A stretch of 35,837 bases of DNA from Cytophagaceae bacterium (GCA_002712765.1 PAUP01000101.1:1-35837), one strand, 5' to 3'. Counted from the first letter of the stretch, positions 7,535 to 17,189 are shown. Numbers and translations: made by a program. Notes: generated by a model not told the origin, from the letters alone.

Positions 7535-8956
7535 TTATTCTATTTTAATTACAACGGCATCTAGACCGCCTTTATTTTGGGTTATATCTCCAGAGTTACT
7601 TTGAGTGTCTCCTGCAATGTATATCACTTGTCCGTTATGGGTTGTAATACCATAGCCAAAATCGAGATCGCTACCGCCATAAGCCGCTTGCCAACGCAAA
7701 TCTCCAGCGCTGTCTATTTGTGCGGTCCAAAGATCGGTTTGTCCTTGATTGGTGTCGAGGTCGCCATCGGTGCTTCTCGAGGCACCTGTAATGACAATAT
7801 CACTACCAAATTGTGCGGCATCTCTAGCACTGTCAAAACCAGATCCTCCTAAGGTTTTTTCCCAAAGAATGGTTCCCTGCAGATCAATTTTTACTAACCA
7901 AACATCGGCAGCGCCTTTAAAATTACTGACATCACCATCGGTGCTCCGGGTATCACCTACGAGCAAGTAATTTCCATCTTGTGTTTTGGTCACGGCATAG
8001 GCAATGTCTATCTCACTACCGCCATAATTGCGCTGCCACAATAAATTACCAGAGCTGTCCAGATGAACAGCCCAAAAATCATAGCTCCCTTTAGAGTTGG
8101 TGATATCAAAATCGGTGCTCTCTGTAGCACCTACCAATAATAATCCTTGATTCTGAGTCTCGACTACGCCATAGGCGCGGTCGTTGTTACTGCCTCCAAA
8201 ATAGCGTCGCCAAATCAAATTGCCATTGGCATCTAATTTATGCCCCCAAAATTCTCCTACGCCATGTCTACCATCATTACCTTGCCCGCCAGATGCTGTG
8301 ACATCCAAGAAGCCCGCTGTGAAAAACCCGCCATCGCTGGTTTGAATGATAGAAAATGCCTGATCTGAACCCGAGTAACCAAAATTCTTTTGCCATTGCA
8401 CATTTCCATTGCTGTCCAATTTGACAATCCACTGATCGGCAAAACCGGCATTATCACTGGCATCACCATCACCACTTTTGGCAAAACCAACCAGCGCAAA
8501 ACCGCCATCATTGGTTTGTATGAGTTGTTGCCCGCGATCGTCGTCACTGCCACCATATGTTTTTGACCACTCCACACTGCCATTGGCATCGGCCTTTAAG
8601 AGCCAATACATATTGACCTGAGTATCGTTGTCTGAGACATCGCCATCAATACTTTGAGAATATCCTAAAGCCGCAAAGCCCCCATCTTGTGTAGCGATGA
8701 TATCCTGAAAGCTATCGTTCTGACTTCCTCCATAGGTATTGATAAAGGCCAAGTCTAAACTAGCCGGATCGGTATCGTCGGGTGGGTTAGTGGTGTCGTC
8801 TGTCTCTTCTGCTTCATCAGGAGTTACTGGGGGATCGTCGTCGCTACAGGCCGTAATAAGTACTAAAGAAAGTATGAGTAGGAGCTGTATTGATTTTCGC
8901 GTAAAGCAAAAAAACCCGTCAAGCCCTCCAGAAATATGTATAGATTGTCGTTGCAT
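7535..8956 (-). CDS. Seven-repeat beta-propeller lipoprotein
   Basis: 473 residues from the ATG at 8956; a longer TTG-started frame to 8986 is possible but less likely. A long basic N-terminus leads to the hydrophobic segment SIQLLLILSLVLITAC (lipid Cys at 37), then an acidic, proline-rich linker. After that come seven copies of a unit beginning (Y/F/L)GGSxxD, followed by TxDGGF, a GD-rich turn and a W-x-x-K-(L/I)-D strand. This is typical of a seven-bladed propeller. No catalytic residues are evident. It is the third gene of the operon, 35 bases after the upstream propeller gene, and ends four bases before the MbnP-like gene. A surface binding role is inferred. Confidence 0.75.
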   Translation of the reverse strand: MQRQSIHISGGLDGFFCFTRKSIQLLLILSLVLITACSDDDPPVTPDEAEETDDTTNPPDDTDPASLDLAFINTYGGSQNDSFQDIIATQDGGFAALGYSQSIDGDVSDNDTQVNMYWLLKADANGSVEWSKTYGGSDDDRGQQLIQTNDGGFALVGFAKSGDGDASDNAGFADQWIVKLDSNGNVQWQKNFGYSGSDQAFSIIQTSDGGFFTAGFLDVTASGGQGNDGRHGVGEFWGHKLDANGNLIWRRYFGGSNNDRAYGVVETQNQGLLLVGATESTDFDITNSKGSYDFWAVHLDSSGNLLWQRNYGGSEIDIAYAVTKTQDGNYLLVGDTRSTDGDVSNFKGAADVWLVKIDLQGTILWEKTLGGSGFDSARDAAQFGSDIVITGASRSTDGDLDTNQGQTDLWTAQIDSAGDLRWQAAYGGSDLDFGYGITTHNGQVIYIAGDTQSNSGDITQNKGGLDAVVIKIE

Positions 8957-8991
8957 TTTTCTTTTTAATATGTTGTGAGTCACCAAGACTT

Positions 8992-10263
8992 CTATGTACC
9001 TGTCTTTCTAAGTACAAAAAAACCTCCGCTGCGATCACTTACAATAAGGTTCCCGCTTTCAAAATAAGGATATACTGTCCAGGCGCCGTCAAAACCTGGG
9101 GTGTCGCTATCTATAAAGGTGTCAAAATAACCAATGTCAAAAATGTCATTACCCGCGATGCCGGTAAGGTCTACTACACGCATTCCCGCCTTGTAATTTG
9201 CGATAAAGAGTTCATTTTCTTTGGTATAATAATTGTGATCGGTAGCGGTTGTTGGGCCAATAAAGCTTCCTTGTTGAAAAGGGTTGTCCAAATCTGTAAA
9301 GTCAAATATGATAGAGCGGGTGTTAAAACCAAAATTGGTTTCGTCAAACTCGTCATTGGCAATAAAATAACCTTGATCTTGGGTAAGCCAACCCTGATGG
9401 GTAAAACCAATATTGCTATAAGTGGCTATAGCAATAATGTTAGGATCTTGTTTATTGGTCACATCTATAATGACAACCTCGTCTTCATTACTCCCAATAA
9501 ATATTTCGTGGCCTTGATAGTCTGGATCTGGGCCAGCGTAAGTAACGACTTGCGCATCATGAGTATAGGTGCCTCCTTCAAAGCCTCCTTCAAAAACTGG
9601 ATTTTTTGGATCTTGGATATTGATAAAGTGGGGCCCACCATCAAAACTTTGAGTACCTACTACATAAGCATAACCCGTATCTTCATTTATGACAATATTA
9701 TGTGCATTACCAAACTGGGTGTAGTGCACATCTGCCTGATAGTCTTGAATGCTTCCTGGAAAATCTCTCAACTTGGTTAAGTCAAAAATCTGCATGCCAT
9801 GATTGGCCGCTTCACTAACAATAAAAGCATGATCTTTGTAAACCTTGATGTCACGCCAGGTAGAGCCATCTGTAGCTGTAGTAAGTCTACCCAAAATAAT
9901 AGGCTCGACAGGATTAGAAATATCGATAAATACCGTGCCTCTGCGCACACCCATTATCGCGTATTCTTTGCCGGTTAAAGGGTCGGTCCAACCCCAACTG
10001 TCATTGCCATTTCCTTCTGCATTGAGCTGGGTAAGGGTAAAATGTGACATCAAATCATAACCATTACAAGGGTAGATGCCAGCCAGACCATCTTCGCATG
10101 GGATGCGCCCGTCGTTGGTGTCTTCTTGCTGTTGCTCTTCCTCTTCCTCTTGATCACTGGTATCAGGGTTTTGAACAACAGCTTCAAAATCGCGGTCGTC
10201 ATCACCACAACTTATAACAGTCGTCAAACTTAAAAAGACAAGAAAGAAGCTCAATTTTCTCAT
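8992..10263 (-). CDS. Choice-of-anchor B family LVIVD propeller, lipoprotein form
   Basis: 423 residues. The lipoprotein signal ends TTVISC (C19) and is followed by a Glu/Gln-rich linker (about 36-48). The rest is an LVIVD-type propeller closely related to the protein of the gene just upstream: shared blocks are NDSWGWTDPLTGKEYA, WRDIKVYKDHAFIVSEA, GNAHNIVINEDTGYAY and THDAQVVTY. Histidines in HGMQ, AHN, GGPHF, THDAQ, THQGW and TDHN are kept in both. It has no type IX sorting tail. The start codon overlaps the upstream stop as ATGA (10260-10263), so the two are translationally coupled. The choice-of-anchor B family is known for carrying varied surface anchors; its function is not established. 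Confidence 0.85.
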   Translation of the reverse strand: MRKLSFFLVFLSLTTVISCGDDDRDFEAVVQNPDTSDQEEEEEQQQEDTNDGRIPCEDGLAGIYPCNGYDLMSHFTLTQLNAEGNGNDSWGWTDPLTGKEYAIMGVRRGTVFIDISNPVEPIILGRLTTATDGSTWRDIKVYKDHAFIVSEAANHGMQIFDLTKLRDFPGSIQDYQADVHYTQFGNAHNIVINEDTGYAYVVGTQSFDGGPHFINIQDPKNPVFEGGFEGGTYTHDAQVVTYAGPDPDYQGHEIFIGSNEDEVVIIDVTNKQDPNIIAIATYSNIGFTHQGWLTQDQGYFIANDEFDETNFGFNTRSIIFDFTDLDNPFQQGSFIGPTTATDHNYYTKENELFIANYKAGMRVVDLTGIAGNDIFDIGYFDTFIDSDTPGFDGAWTVYPYFESGNLIVSDRSGGFFVLRKTGT

Positions 10264-11675
10264 TGCTTAATTATTCGCTGAGTTGCAGTGGCGGTTTGTA
10301 CAAAGTATACCCCAGCATGTAGGTTAGAAATATCGAGTTGTAGGCGGGAGGCTGTGGTCGAGGTTTGTAATACTTCTTGGCCCAAAATATTGTAAATACG
10401 TATCTCCCCTATGGCCAATGATCGCTGTGCTATCGTAATTTGTTTGTTGGCAGGGTTAGGATATAGCGATAGGTTTTCGTCTTCGGTAAAATCATCAACA
10501 CTTAGGAAATCAGGATCGGCTACGAGTGTAAATCCAGAATCGCCACTCAAGACCATATTTCCACTTGGGAAAAACGGATAAACATTCCATAAACCCGAGG
10601 TGCCTACTTGATCGCTACCGGGTACTGTATCAAAAAAGCCTATCTCTTCCATATTTTTATTGTCGATATCGCTAATGTCAATCACTCGCATACCGGCTCG
10701 GTAACTCGCTAGGTAATACTTGTTCCCTCTAACATACCCATTGTGATCGGTAGAGGTGTTGGTGCCTTCGTATTCAAAGTGCAAAACAGGGTTATCCAAA
10801 TCTTCAAAATCGAAAATCAGGGTTCTCGTATTAAATCCAAAACCAATCTCGTCTGTCTCGTCACCCAACAAAAAATAGCGTTGATCTTCTGTAAACCATC
10901 CTTGGTGGGTATATCCCAAATTTGCATAGACGATCGTAGCAATTTCTACTGGATTATCTTTGTCTGTGATATCGACAATCGCTACAATGTCTTCGTTGCT
11001 TCCAATAAGAATTTCGCGTCCTGTATAATCTGTGTCTGGCCCGTTATAAGTAACTACTTGCGCATCGTGACTATAAGAGTTTTGAGCATATCCTCCGGCT
11101 GCAACGGGATTGATCGGGTCTTGTATATTTACAAAGTGTGGCCCGCCGTTAAAGGTGGTGGTGCCCACCCCATACGCATAGCCCGTATCTTCGTTAATCA
11201 CAATATTGTGGGCGTTTCCAAAGCCGTCATAATGAGCATCGGCCGAAAAGTTTTCTGGAGGATTGGATACATCACGTAATCGGGTGAGGTCAAAAACTTG
11301 CATCCCATGACCCGAAGCTTCACTAACGATAAAGGCATGATTTTGATACACTTTGATATCCCTCCAAACACTATTACTAGTGTGGGTAGGTAATTTTCCT
11401 AACCATACGGGTTCTATAGGATCGGTGATATCTATAAAAGCAGTGCCATTATCCAGTCCAATGAGTGCGTATTCACGACCTGAATCAGGATCTACCCAGC
11501 CCCAAGAATCATTGGCAAAAGAAGCCGAAAGCTCGCCAGGGGTAAATCTTGACAATAAGTCATAACCCTCGCAAGGGAAGCCATCGGCTTGGCCATTATC
11601 ACAAGGGGTTTGTGCAGGTAATACACTAAAACTAAATAGAGTCACTGCAAAAGTTAAAAGGGTAGTTTTGAACAT
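10260..11675 (-). CDS. Choice-of-anchor B family LVIVD propeller with type IX sorting tail
   Basis: 471 residues. The signal peptide ends around LPAQ (about 18-21). Two cysteines (C25, C35) precede the LVIVD-type propeller (about 37-385), with H123, H148, H156, H180, H203, H257 and H311 in motifs shared with the next gene. The C-terminus (about 401-471) is a type IX secretion sorting domain: LSLYPNPANKQITI, then IRIYNILGQEV, LDISNLHAGVYFVQ and a basic end. The protein is therefore secreted or attached to the surface by the type IX system. It is the first gene of the operon. I found no clear TAnnTTTG element in the 262-base divergent gap before thiL. Metal binding by the shared histidines is inference. 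Confidence 0.85.
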   Translation of the reverse strand: MFKTTLLTFAVTLFSFSVLPAQTPCDNGQADGFPCEGYDLLSRFTPGELSASFANDSWGWVDPDSGREYALIGLDNGTAFIDITDPIEPVWLGKLPTHTSNSVWRDIKVYQNHAFIVSEASGHGMQVFDLTRLRDVSNPPENFSADAHYDGFGNAHNIVINEDTGYAYGVGTTTFNGGPHFVNIQDPINPVAAGGYAQNSYSHDAQVVTYNGPDTDYTGREILIGSNEDIVAIVDITDKDNPVEIATIVYANLGYTHQGWFTEDQRYFLLGDETDEIGFGFNTRTLIFDFEDLDNPVLHFEYEGTNTSTDHNGYVRGNKYYLASYRAGMRVIDISDIDNKNMEEIGFFDTVPGSDQVGTSGLWNVYPFFPSGNMVLSGDSGFTLVADPDFLSVDDFTEDENLSLYPNPANKQITIAQRSLAIGEIRIYNILGQEVLQTSTTASRLQLDISNLHAGVYFVQTATATQRIIKQ

Positions 11676-11925
11676 GTTGTGGAGGTATAGGATTTTCTTT
11701 TTGTGCTTACATATATAACAGTTTGATAGCGGTGATTCCTACCTAAATACGGTAAAATCTTAGACCCTTTATAACAAATGGATCTACTACTCAAACTGCT
11801 GAATGATATTCTGGAACTAAAAATACAAAAGAAATTAAGTGTTTTGGCAAAATCCGATAAGCATTTACCCCTTACTTACGCGCAGCTCAACCCTAAAATC
11901 TGATCGCTATTACCAATATCTTAGC

Positions 11926-11933
11926 TACCTTTG
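11926..11933 (+). promoter_or_regulatory. TAnnTTTG -7 element of thiL
   Basis: TACCTTTG matches the Bacteroidetes -7 consensus and ends four bases before the ATG at 11938. The transcript would start at or next to the start codon. This also favours 11938 over the longer frame from 11839. Confidence 0.5.
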
Positions 11934-11937
11934 CAGC

Positions 11938-12990
11938 ATGTTAGAAGATAAAGACCCACAGCGTACCGCCTTGAGTGAACTTGGCGAATTTGGATTGATC
12001 GCTCATTTGACCGAACATTTTAAAATAGCTCATAGCTCGACCATTAAAGGTATTGGAGATGATGCAGCCATACTCGAATTTGACAAGCAGCAACTAGTAA
12101 TCACTACCGATTTGCTCGTAGAAGGAGTACATTTTGATTTGAGCTATATGCCGCTTAAACATTTGGGCTATAAAGCCGTAATGGTTAATCTTTCTGACGT
12201 TTATGCTATGAATGCCTCTGCTAGTCAGATCACAGTGTCAATTGCAGTGTCTAACAGATTTCCCTTGGAGGCCTTAGAAGATTTGTATGCGGGGATACAA
12301 ACGGCTTGCATCAATTACAAGGTCGACTTGGTTGGAGGAGACACCACTTCATCTAATACGGGTCTTGTCATTAGTATTACTGCTGTAGGTCACGCTGTCG
12401 CGAAAGAAATCACTACCAGAGCTACGGCTAAACCTAATGACTTACTAGTGGTCACTGGAGATATAGGTGCCGCTTATATGGGATATCAGGTCCTGGAGCG
12501 AGAAAAACAAGTCTTTGCAGTCAATCCAAACAATCAACCCGATCTGGAACCTTATTCGTATATCGTAGAGCGACAATTAAAACCAGAAGCGCGTAAGGAT
12601 ATTAAGCCTTTGTTGGCGCAATTAGACGTTCATCCCACATCTATGATTGATATTAGTGATGGTTTGTCATCTGAGATCTTACATTTGTGCAAGGCCTCTG
12701 AGGTTGGATGTAATTTATTTGAAGACAAAATTCCATTAGACCCACAGGTTATTCAGGTGTGCGAAGAGTTTGAACTAGACAGCACGACCATTGCACTAAG
12801 TGGAGGCGAAGATTATGAATTGCTCTTTACCATATCTCAAGATGACTATCCTAAGATAAAGGCCAATCCAAATCTGACCGTTATCGGACATATGACCGAA
12901 GAAAAAGAAGGGGCGCATTTGATAACTCGAGCCAATACTAAAATTCCTTTGATTGCTCGTGGTTGGAACGCGCTAGATCCAAAAGAATAA
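11938..12990 (+). CDS. thiL: Thiamine-monophosphate kinase
   Basis: 350 residues from the ATG at 11938. ThiL phosphorylates thiamine monophosphate to the diphosphate cofactor using ATP in the cytoplasm. Visible family motifs are SELGEFGLIAHL at the N-terminus, GIGDDAAIL (about 38-46, metal and phosphate binding), LVITTDLLVEGVHFD, MVNLSDVYAMNA, LVGGDTTSS, MIDISDGLSSE and LSGGEDYELLFTI. The length is normal for the family. A frame open from 11839 would add 33 residues that do not resemble ThiL, and a -7 element sits just before 11938. The neighbours are unrelated, so it is probably a single-gene unit. At 12394-12407 a degraded half copy of the dispersed palindrome is seen. Confidence 0.93.
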   Translation: MLEDKDPQRTALSELGEFGLIAHLTEHFKIAHSSTIKGIGDDAAILEFDKQQLVITTDLLVEGVHFDLSYMPLKHLGYKAVMVNLSDVYAMNASASQITVSIAVSNRFPLEALEDLYAGIQTACINYKVDLVGGDTTSSNTGLVISITAVGHAVAKEITTRATAKPNDLLVVTGDIGAAYMGYQVLEREKQVFAVNPNNQPDLEPYSYIVERQLKPEARKDIKPLLAQLDVHPTSMIDISDGLSSEILHLCKASEVGCNLFEDKIPLDPQVIQVCEEFELDSTTIALSGGEDYELLFTISQDDYPKIKANPNLTVIGHMTEEKEGAHLITRANTKIPLIARGWNALDPKE

Positions 12991-12991
12991 A

Positions 12992-13231
12992 TTAGCGTGC
13001 TAATTTGCGCGTGTAGAAATTTTCGTACACTTCATTAATACGACGTAATTTTGGCGTTAATTGGGTATAGTGACCATAACCATCTAAGGTAAATTGCTTT
13101 TTGCAATGCGCACATTCAAACTCTTTAATGTTTGATTCATAACGTTTTGTAATTCTATACTTATGTCCAAATAATTTACACTGCAAGTTAGCAAAGGGCG
13201 AGTAGGTCGAAGTAGAAGTAGTAGTGTTCAT
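12992..13231 (-). CDS. Small zinc-ribbon-like protein
   Basis: 79 residues from the ATG at 13231 (93 if the ATG at 13273 is used). CKLFGHKY and FECAHCKKQF give three cysteines and a histidine that could form a zinc site, similar to short zinc-ribbon proteins such as DUF1660. The C-terminus is basic. The stop codon is one base past the thiL stop, convergent. A TATATTTG element on this strand at 13286-13293 is a likely promoter; it would give an eight-base leader for the 13273 start or about 50 bases for 13231. The function is unknown. Confidence 0.65.
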   Translation of the reverse strand: MNTTTSTSTYSPFANLQCKLFGHKYRITKRYESNIKEFECAHCKKQFTLDGYGHYTQLTPKLRRINEVYENFYTRKLAR

Positions 13232-13285
13232 GCTATTAGAGTTATTTGGGATTGACTCAAATGAACAAAACATCTACCAAATACA

Positions 13286-13293
13286 CAAATATA
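13286..13293 (-). promoter_or_regulatory. TAnnTTTG -7 element of the small zinc-ribbon gene
   Basis: On the minus strand the bases read TATATTTG. No TTG is found at the usual distance upstream. The rest of the gap up to xylA shows nothing else. Confidence 0.4.
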
Positions 13294-13427
13294 TCGACGA
13301 AATACCTAAAATTTTAACATTTCAAAAGCGATTTGCAGTGATTTCACCGTCAAAAAGGGCTAATTACTTTGGTTTTCAGGCTAGTAGCAAAAAAAGGGAT
13401 GTTAACATATTATACCCGCAAGAACTG

Positions 13428-14753
13428 TTAGATATATTGGTTGATCAAATTTTCAAATAATTCCTGTTTCCCACTTTGTAAAGGAAGCTCATCCTGATCT
13501 CTTGCCAGCTCGTAGAGATCGACAAGGTTAAGTTTTCCGTTTTCAAAAGCGCTCCCATCTCCAGTATCAAAAGAGGCATAGCGCTCTTGACGCAGTTTTT
13601 TATAAGACGAACTACTCAAAATACGATCGGCGATGAGCAGGCCTCTAGCAAAAGTATCGGCGCCACCTATATGACCAAAGACGATATCCTCGAGATCGGT
13701 AGAGTTTCTTCTCACTTTGGCGTCAAAATTAATGCCTCCACCTTGAAGCCCTCCTGCTTCTAAAAAGACCAACATTGCTTCAACCGTCTCATTAATATTA
13801 TTAGGGAATTGATCGGTATCCCATCCGTTTTGATAATCGCCTCTATTGGCATCAATGCTTCCCAACATATCGGCATTGGCAGCTGTTTGCAACTCGTGCT
13901 GGAAAGTGTGTTGCGCCAAAGTTGCGTGATTAACCTCAATGTTGATTTTAAAATCTTGGGCTAGGCCATATTCCTTTAGAAAACCGATCACCGTGGCACA
14001 GTCAAAGTCATATTGATGTTTGGAAGGTTCCATGGGTTTTGGCTCTATAAAAAAGTGACCCGTAAAACCTTGACGTCTCGCATAATCTCTGGCCATGCCC
14101 AAAAATCGTCCCATATGGTCAATTTCGCGTTTCATGTCTGTATTTAACAATGACATATAGCCCTCTCGACCGCCCCAAAAGACATAATTCTGACCATCTA
14201 GCTTAATGGTCGCATCTATAGCGGTTTTTATCTGTGCTCCCGCTCTAGAGACAATTCTAAAATCAGGATTGGTGCTCGCCCCGTTCATATACCTTGGGTG
14301 AGAAAAACAGTTGGCCGTACCCCAGAGTAGTTTTATGGCACTGTGATCCTGCTTTTGTTTGATATAGTCGGTAATGGTGTTGAGTCTTTTTTCGCTTTCG
14401 CGAAAGCTATCTCCTGGAGCTACCAGATCGGTATCGTGGAAACAATAGTATTCAAATCCCATCTTACTAATAAACTCAAATGCCGCATCTGCCTTGGCCT
14501 TGGCAGCATCAATAGCGTCTAAAGGAGTATCCCAAGGAAATACCTTGGTGCCTGGCCCAAAGGGGTCACCACCAGTGTTGCACAAGGTATGCCAGTAGGC
14601 CATAGCAAATTTGAGATGGTCTTTCATCTTTTTGCCTGCCACTATTTTTTCTGGTTCGTAAAATTTATAGGCAAAAGGATTATCACTGTGTTTGCCTTCA
14701 TATGTTATTTGGGGGATGCCTTTAAAATATTCTTGGTTGCCAAGTACGATCAT
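13428..14753 (-). CDS. xylA: Xylose isomerase
   Basis: 441 residues, the length of class II xylose isomerases. It interconverts D-xylose and D-xylulose using two divalent metals. Seen in sequence: [19 protein letters not shown] (48-66), [10 protein letters not shown] with the catalytic H106 and D109, [17 protein letters not shown] (191-207), and [18 protein letters not shown] with E237 and K239. The start overlaps the xylB stop as ATGA (14750-14753), so the two are translationally coupled as xylB-xylA. No XylR regulator or xylose transporter gene is in the window. S116-S120 (SFRES) is encoded by a copy of the dispersed palindrome (14394-14407). Confidence 0.97.
   Translation of the reverse strand: MIVLGNQEYFKGIPQITYEGKHSDNPFAYKFYEPEKIVAGKKMKDHLKFAMAYWHTLCNTGGDPFGPGTKVFPWDTPLDAIDAAKAKADAAFEFISKMGFEYYCFHDTDLVAPGDSFRESEKRLNTITDYIKQKQDHSAIKLLWGTANCFSHPRYMNGASTNPDFRIVSRAGAQIKTAIDATIKLDGQNYVFWGGREGYMSLLNTDMKREIDHMGRFLGMARDYARRQGFTGHFFIEPKPMEPSKHQYDFDCATVIGFLKEYGLAQDFKINIEVNHATLAQHTFQHELQTAANADMLGSIDANRGDYQNGWDTDQFPNNINETVEAMLVFLEAGGLQGGGINFDAKVRRNSTDLEDIVFGHIGGADTFARGLLIADRILSSSSYKKLRQERYASFDTGDGSAFENGKLNLVDLYELARDQDELPLQSGKQELFENLINQYI
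14394..14407. repeat. Dispersed palindrome GCTTTCGCGAAAGC, copy 3
   Basis: Perfect 14-base palindrome inside xylA, read on the minus strand as FRES, the same frame as copies 1 and 5. Confidence 0.9.
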
Positions 14754-16246
14754 CGCGTTTGTTTTTGTGTTTTGAGTAATTGATGTAAGCCTTTAAGCCA
14801 GATATCATAAGCCTGTTGATAGGGCGGTATATCAGGATCTGGGGTGTAGGTAGTGATATGGTCATTTTGTGAGACAAAGTCCTTAAAGGAGTCATAGCCT
14901 AATAGAGCTATAGTACATGCTCTCGCCGCGCCTATGGCTCCAGTGGTGTTATAAATTTCTATCTCACATCCTGTTAAGGTGGCTATGGTAGTGCCCATAA
15001 CATGAGATTGAAATAAATTATCATTGCCAGCTCTTATGGTTTGGGGGTTTATATGGTGTTGTTTCATCAATCCTAAACCATAAACAAAAGAGAAGGCAAT
15101 ACCTTCGAGGGTAGCTCTGCACAGGTGCGCAATGTCATGTCTATTGAAATGCGCATTTTGCATATGATACCCTATTGTTTTATTCTCAAACATACGTTCG
15201 CTCCCGTTGCCATAAGGATATATACAAATCCCATCGCTGCCAATAGCCACGAGATCGCTTAAGGCGTTCATTTCTTGATAGCTTTTAATTTGAGCAGTGT
15301 TTTTGAGCCACCTGTAGGCGCTTCCTGCCCCATTGATGTTAAGCAATTTACCAATTCGGGCGCTATCTTTACGGTGATTGACGTGAGCAAAACTATTTAC
15401 TTTTTCTAACTCTGGTGCTTTTAAGGAGTCTGTGATAGCGTAGATAACACCACTGGTGCCTGCGGTGGCGGCTATCTCGCCAGGTTCAAATACATTTAGG
15501 GCCAAGGCGTTGTTGGGTTGATCTCCCGCGCGATAGAGAATAGGAGTGCCTTGAGGGAGGCCAAGGATATGGGCTGCCTGGGCCGATACTTCTCCCTGAT
15601 CACCAAAGGTGGGAACGATATCTGGGATGAGATCTTTGTCAAAGCCAAATTGATCCAGCAATTTTTTGCTTGTTTGATGCGCTGTAAAATCCCATAAGAT
15701 GGCCTCAGTCAATCCTGCAACCGTCGTATGTACTCGTCCTGTCAATTTAAAAGCGATATAATCTCCCGGTAAAAGCACTTTGTCAATATTGCGGTATAGT
15801 TCGGGTTGCTGTTTTTTTACCCAAGCCAATTTACTGGCAGTAAAATTACCAGGACTGTTAAGTAGGTGTTCTTTACAATATTGGGCACCTATACCAACAT
15901 AGGCTTCATTTCCAAGATCGATAGCCCGACTATCACACCATATAATCGCATCTCTTAATACGTTGTGACCAGCGTCCAGACAAACCAATCCATGCATTTG
16001 ATAAGCGATACCGATGCCTTTAACCTCCTCGCCAGATACATTGGGGTTTTGCAAGACCTCATGGGTCGCCCTAATGAGGTGTTGCCACCAGATTTCTGGG
16101 TTTTGCTCTGCAAAAGAAGGTTGCGTTGCAGTAATAGACATTTCGTTGGAGGGAGAAGTTGCAACAGCAAGAGCTTTGCCTGTTTTTGCATCGACAACGG
16201 CCGCTTTTACCGAAGAACTTCCTATATCATATCCTATATAAATCAT
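14750..16246 (-). CDS. xylB: Xylulokinase
   Basis: 498 residues, FGGY carbohydrate kinase family. It phosphorylates D-xylulose to xylulose 5-phosphate for the pentose phosphate pathway. Seen: [15 protein letters not shown] (5-19, phosphate loop), [13 protein letters not shown] (79-91), IWCDSRA, and [12 protein letters not shown] with the catalytic D242. [11 protein letters not shown] and GSAYRWLKN follow. It is translationally coupled to xylA by an ATGA overlap. The 124-base gap to the alpha/beta hydrolase upstream has no clear promoter or terminator, so that gene may be part of the same transcript. Xylulokinase is preferred over other FGGY kinases because of the xylA partner. Confidence 0.93.
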   Translation of the reverse strand: MIYIGYDIGSSSVKAAVVDAKTGKALAVATSPSNEMSITATQPSFAEQNPEIWWQHLIRATHEVLQNPNVSGEEVKGIGIAYQMHGLVCLDAGHNVLRDAIIWCDSRAIDLGNEAYVGIGAQYCKEHLLNSPGNFTASKLAWVKKQQPELYRNIDKVLLPGDYIAFKLTGRVHTTVAGLTEAILWDFTAHQTSKKLLDQFGFDKDLIPDIVPTFGDQGEVSAQAAHILGLPQGTPILYRAGDQPNNALALNVFEPGEIAATAGTSGVIYAITDSLKAPELEKVNSFAHVNHRKDSARIGKLLNINGAGSAYRWLKNTAQIKSYQEMNALSDLVAIGSDGICIYPYGNGSERMFENKTIGYHMQNAHFNRHDIAHLCRATLEGIAFSFVYGLGLMKQHHINPQTIRAGNDNLFQSHVMGTTIATLTGCEIEIYNTTGAIGAARACTIALLGYDSFKDFVSQNDHITTYTPDPDIPPYQQAYDIWLKGLHQLLKTQKQTR

Positions 16247-16370
16247 TTGGAGCGCTGCAATACTTTAAAAGTTAGAAAGACATCATAAGATATAGGTCTA
16301 ACCGCCAAGGTCTTTTAATACCTGTGGTTTTGTCTTATTTGAACTGGCGTCAACCTATGGGTTTAAGGTA

Positions 16371-17153
16371 CTACTTTTCTAAAAACAAAAACTGTTGTAT
16401 GGCCTTAAGCACACATTTTTGATTGGAGATATGTGACATATGACCTCCCTCAATAATATCAAAAAGATCACAGTAAGATTCAAATTTGTCTTTGTGTAAT
16501 TGGGCGTCTACAATCCAATCGGTGCGTCCCAAAATCATCGCTTTTTTTATGCTGAGGTTTTTCCAGACCGTCGTATAATTATCCCGAATAGCCATTCCCT
16601 TATTGGCGGCTATATAGCCTTGGACTGGTGTTTGAAGTGCTTTAGACAGGGCCATATCAATAGCGGGTTGATGCGCTTGACGTGCCATTGGGTCAAAGAG
16701 ATTCACAAAGGACATACGTACCAAGGCTTCGTATTGCGATTGGGCCATGTGATTGGCGCGTTTGCGCAATTGTTTGCGCTCGGGCGTATCGGGTAAGGGC
16801 GTGGCATTTAATAGGCAAATACCCGCTAAGATTTCTGGGTATGCTTTCGCGAAAGCGCAACTTACATACCCTCCCATAGAATGACCAATTAATGTGATAT
16901 TGTTTAATTGCAATATATCAATGACACATTTTACTGCCTCAGCCATATCCTCCATGCTGTGGATATAACCAAGATGACCAGACTGACCATGCCCTAAAAG
17001 GTCGATGCGTATTACGCGATGCCTAGACACTAAGTCATTCATAAGAGAAGACCACATACTGTGTTCTTCCAAAAAACCGTGAAGTAGGACTACCGGAGCT
17101 CCTTTGCCTTGATCGGTATAAAAAATAGGGACACCCTTGTAGTTGCAAGTCAT
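16371..17153 (-). CDS. Alpha/beta hydrolase
   Basis: 260 residues with the alpha/beta hydrolase fold. VVLLHGFLEEHSMW (21-34) forms the oxyanion region, DLLGHGQSG (51-59) follows, and GHSMGG (90-95) is the nucleophile elbow with S92. TDWIVD (about 213) and EGGHMSHIS near the C-terminus supply the likely acid and histidine. No signal peptide is seen, so it is cytoplasmic. The substrate is unknown; esterase, lactonase and C-C hydrolase members look alike. It lies upstream of xylBA on the same strand and divergent from brnQ, with only 36 bases between start codons. Residues 100-104 (AFAKA) come from a copy of the dispersed palindrome read in a different frame from the FRES copies. Confidence 0.88.
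   Translation of the reverse strand: MTCNYKGVPIFYTDQGKGAPVVLLHGFLEEHSMWSSLMNDLVSRHRVIRIDLLGHGQSGHLGYIHSMEDMAEAVKCVIDILQLNNITLIGHSMGGYVSCAFAKAYPEILAGICLLNATPLPDTPERKQLRKRANHMAQSQYEALVRMSFVNLFDPMARQAHQPAIDMALSKALQTPVQGYIAANKGMAIRDNYTTVWKNLSIKKAMILGRTDWIVDAQLHKDKFESYCDLFDIIEGGHMSHISNQKCVLKAIQQFLFLEK
16843..16856. repeat. Dispersed palindrome GCTTTCGCGAAAGC, copy 4
   Basis: Perfect 14-base palindrome inside the alpha/beta hydrolase gene. Here the reading frame gives AFAKA instead of FRES, so the DNA, not one peptide, is what is kept. Confidence 0.9.
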
Positions 17154-17189
17154 TTTCTAGTATCTTCAAGCGCAAATATCAAGCAACCT

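Noticed and set aside
8957-8986. TTG-started extension of the seven-repeat propeller lipoprotein
   Set aside because: The first ATG is at 8956 and is preceded by an A-rich stretch typical of this group; the TTG adds ten residues ahead of an already long N-region.
9235-9780. Long plus-strand frames (181 and 178 codons) opposite the LVIVD propeller genes, here and at 10743-11279
   Set aside because: They are antisense to strongly supported genes, and their matching positions reflect the similarity of the two paralogues.
11839-11937. N-terminal extension of ThiL
   Set aside because: The extra residues do not resemble ThiL, and a promoter element lies inside them.
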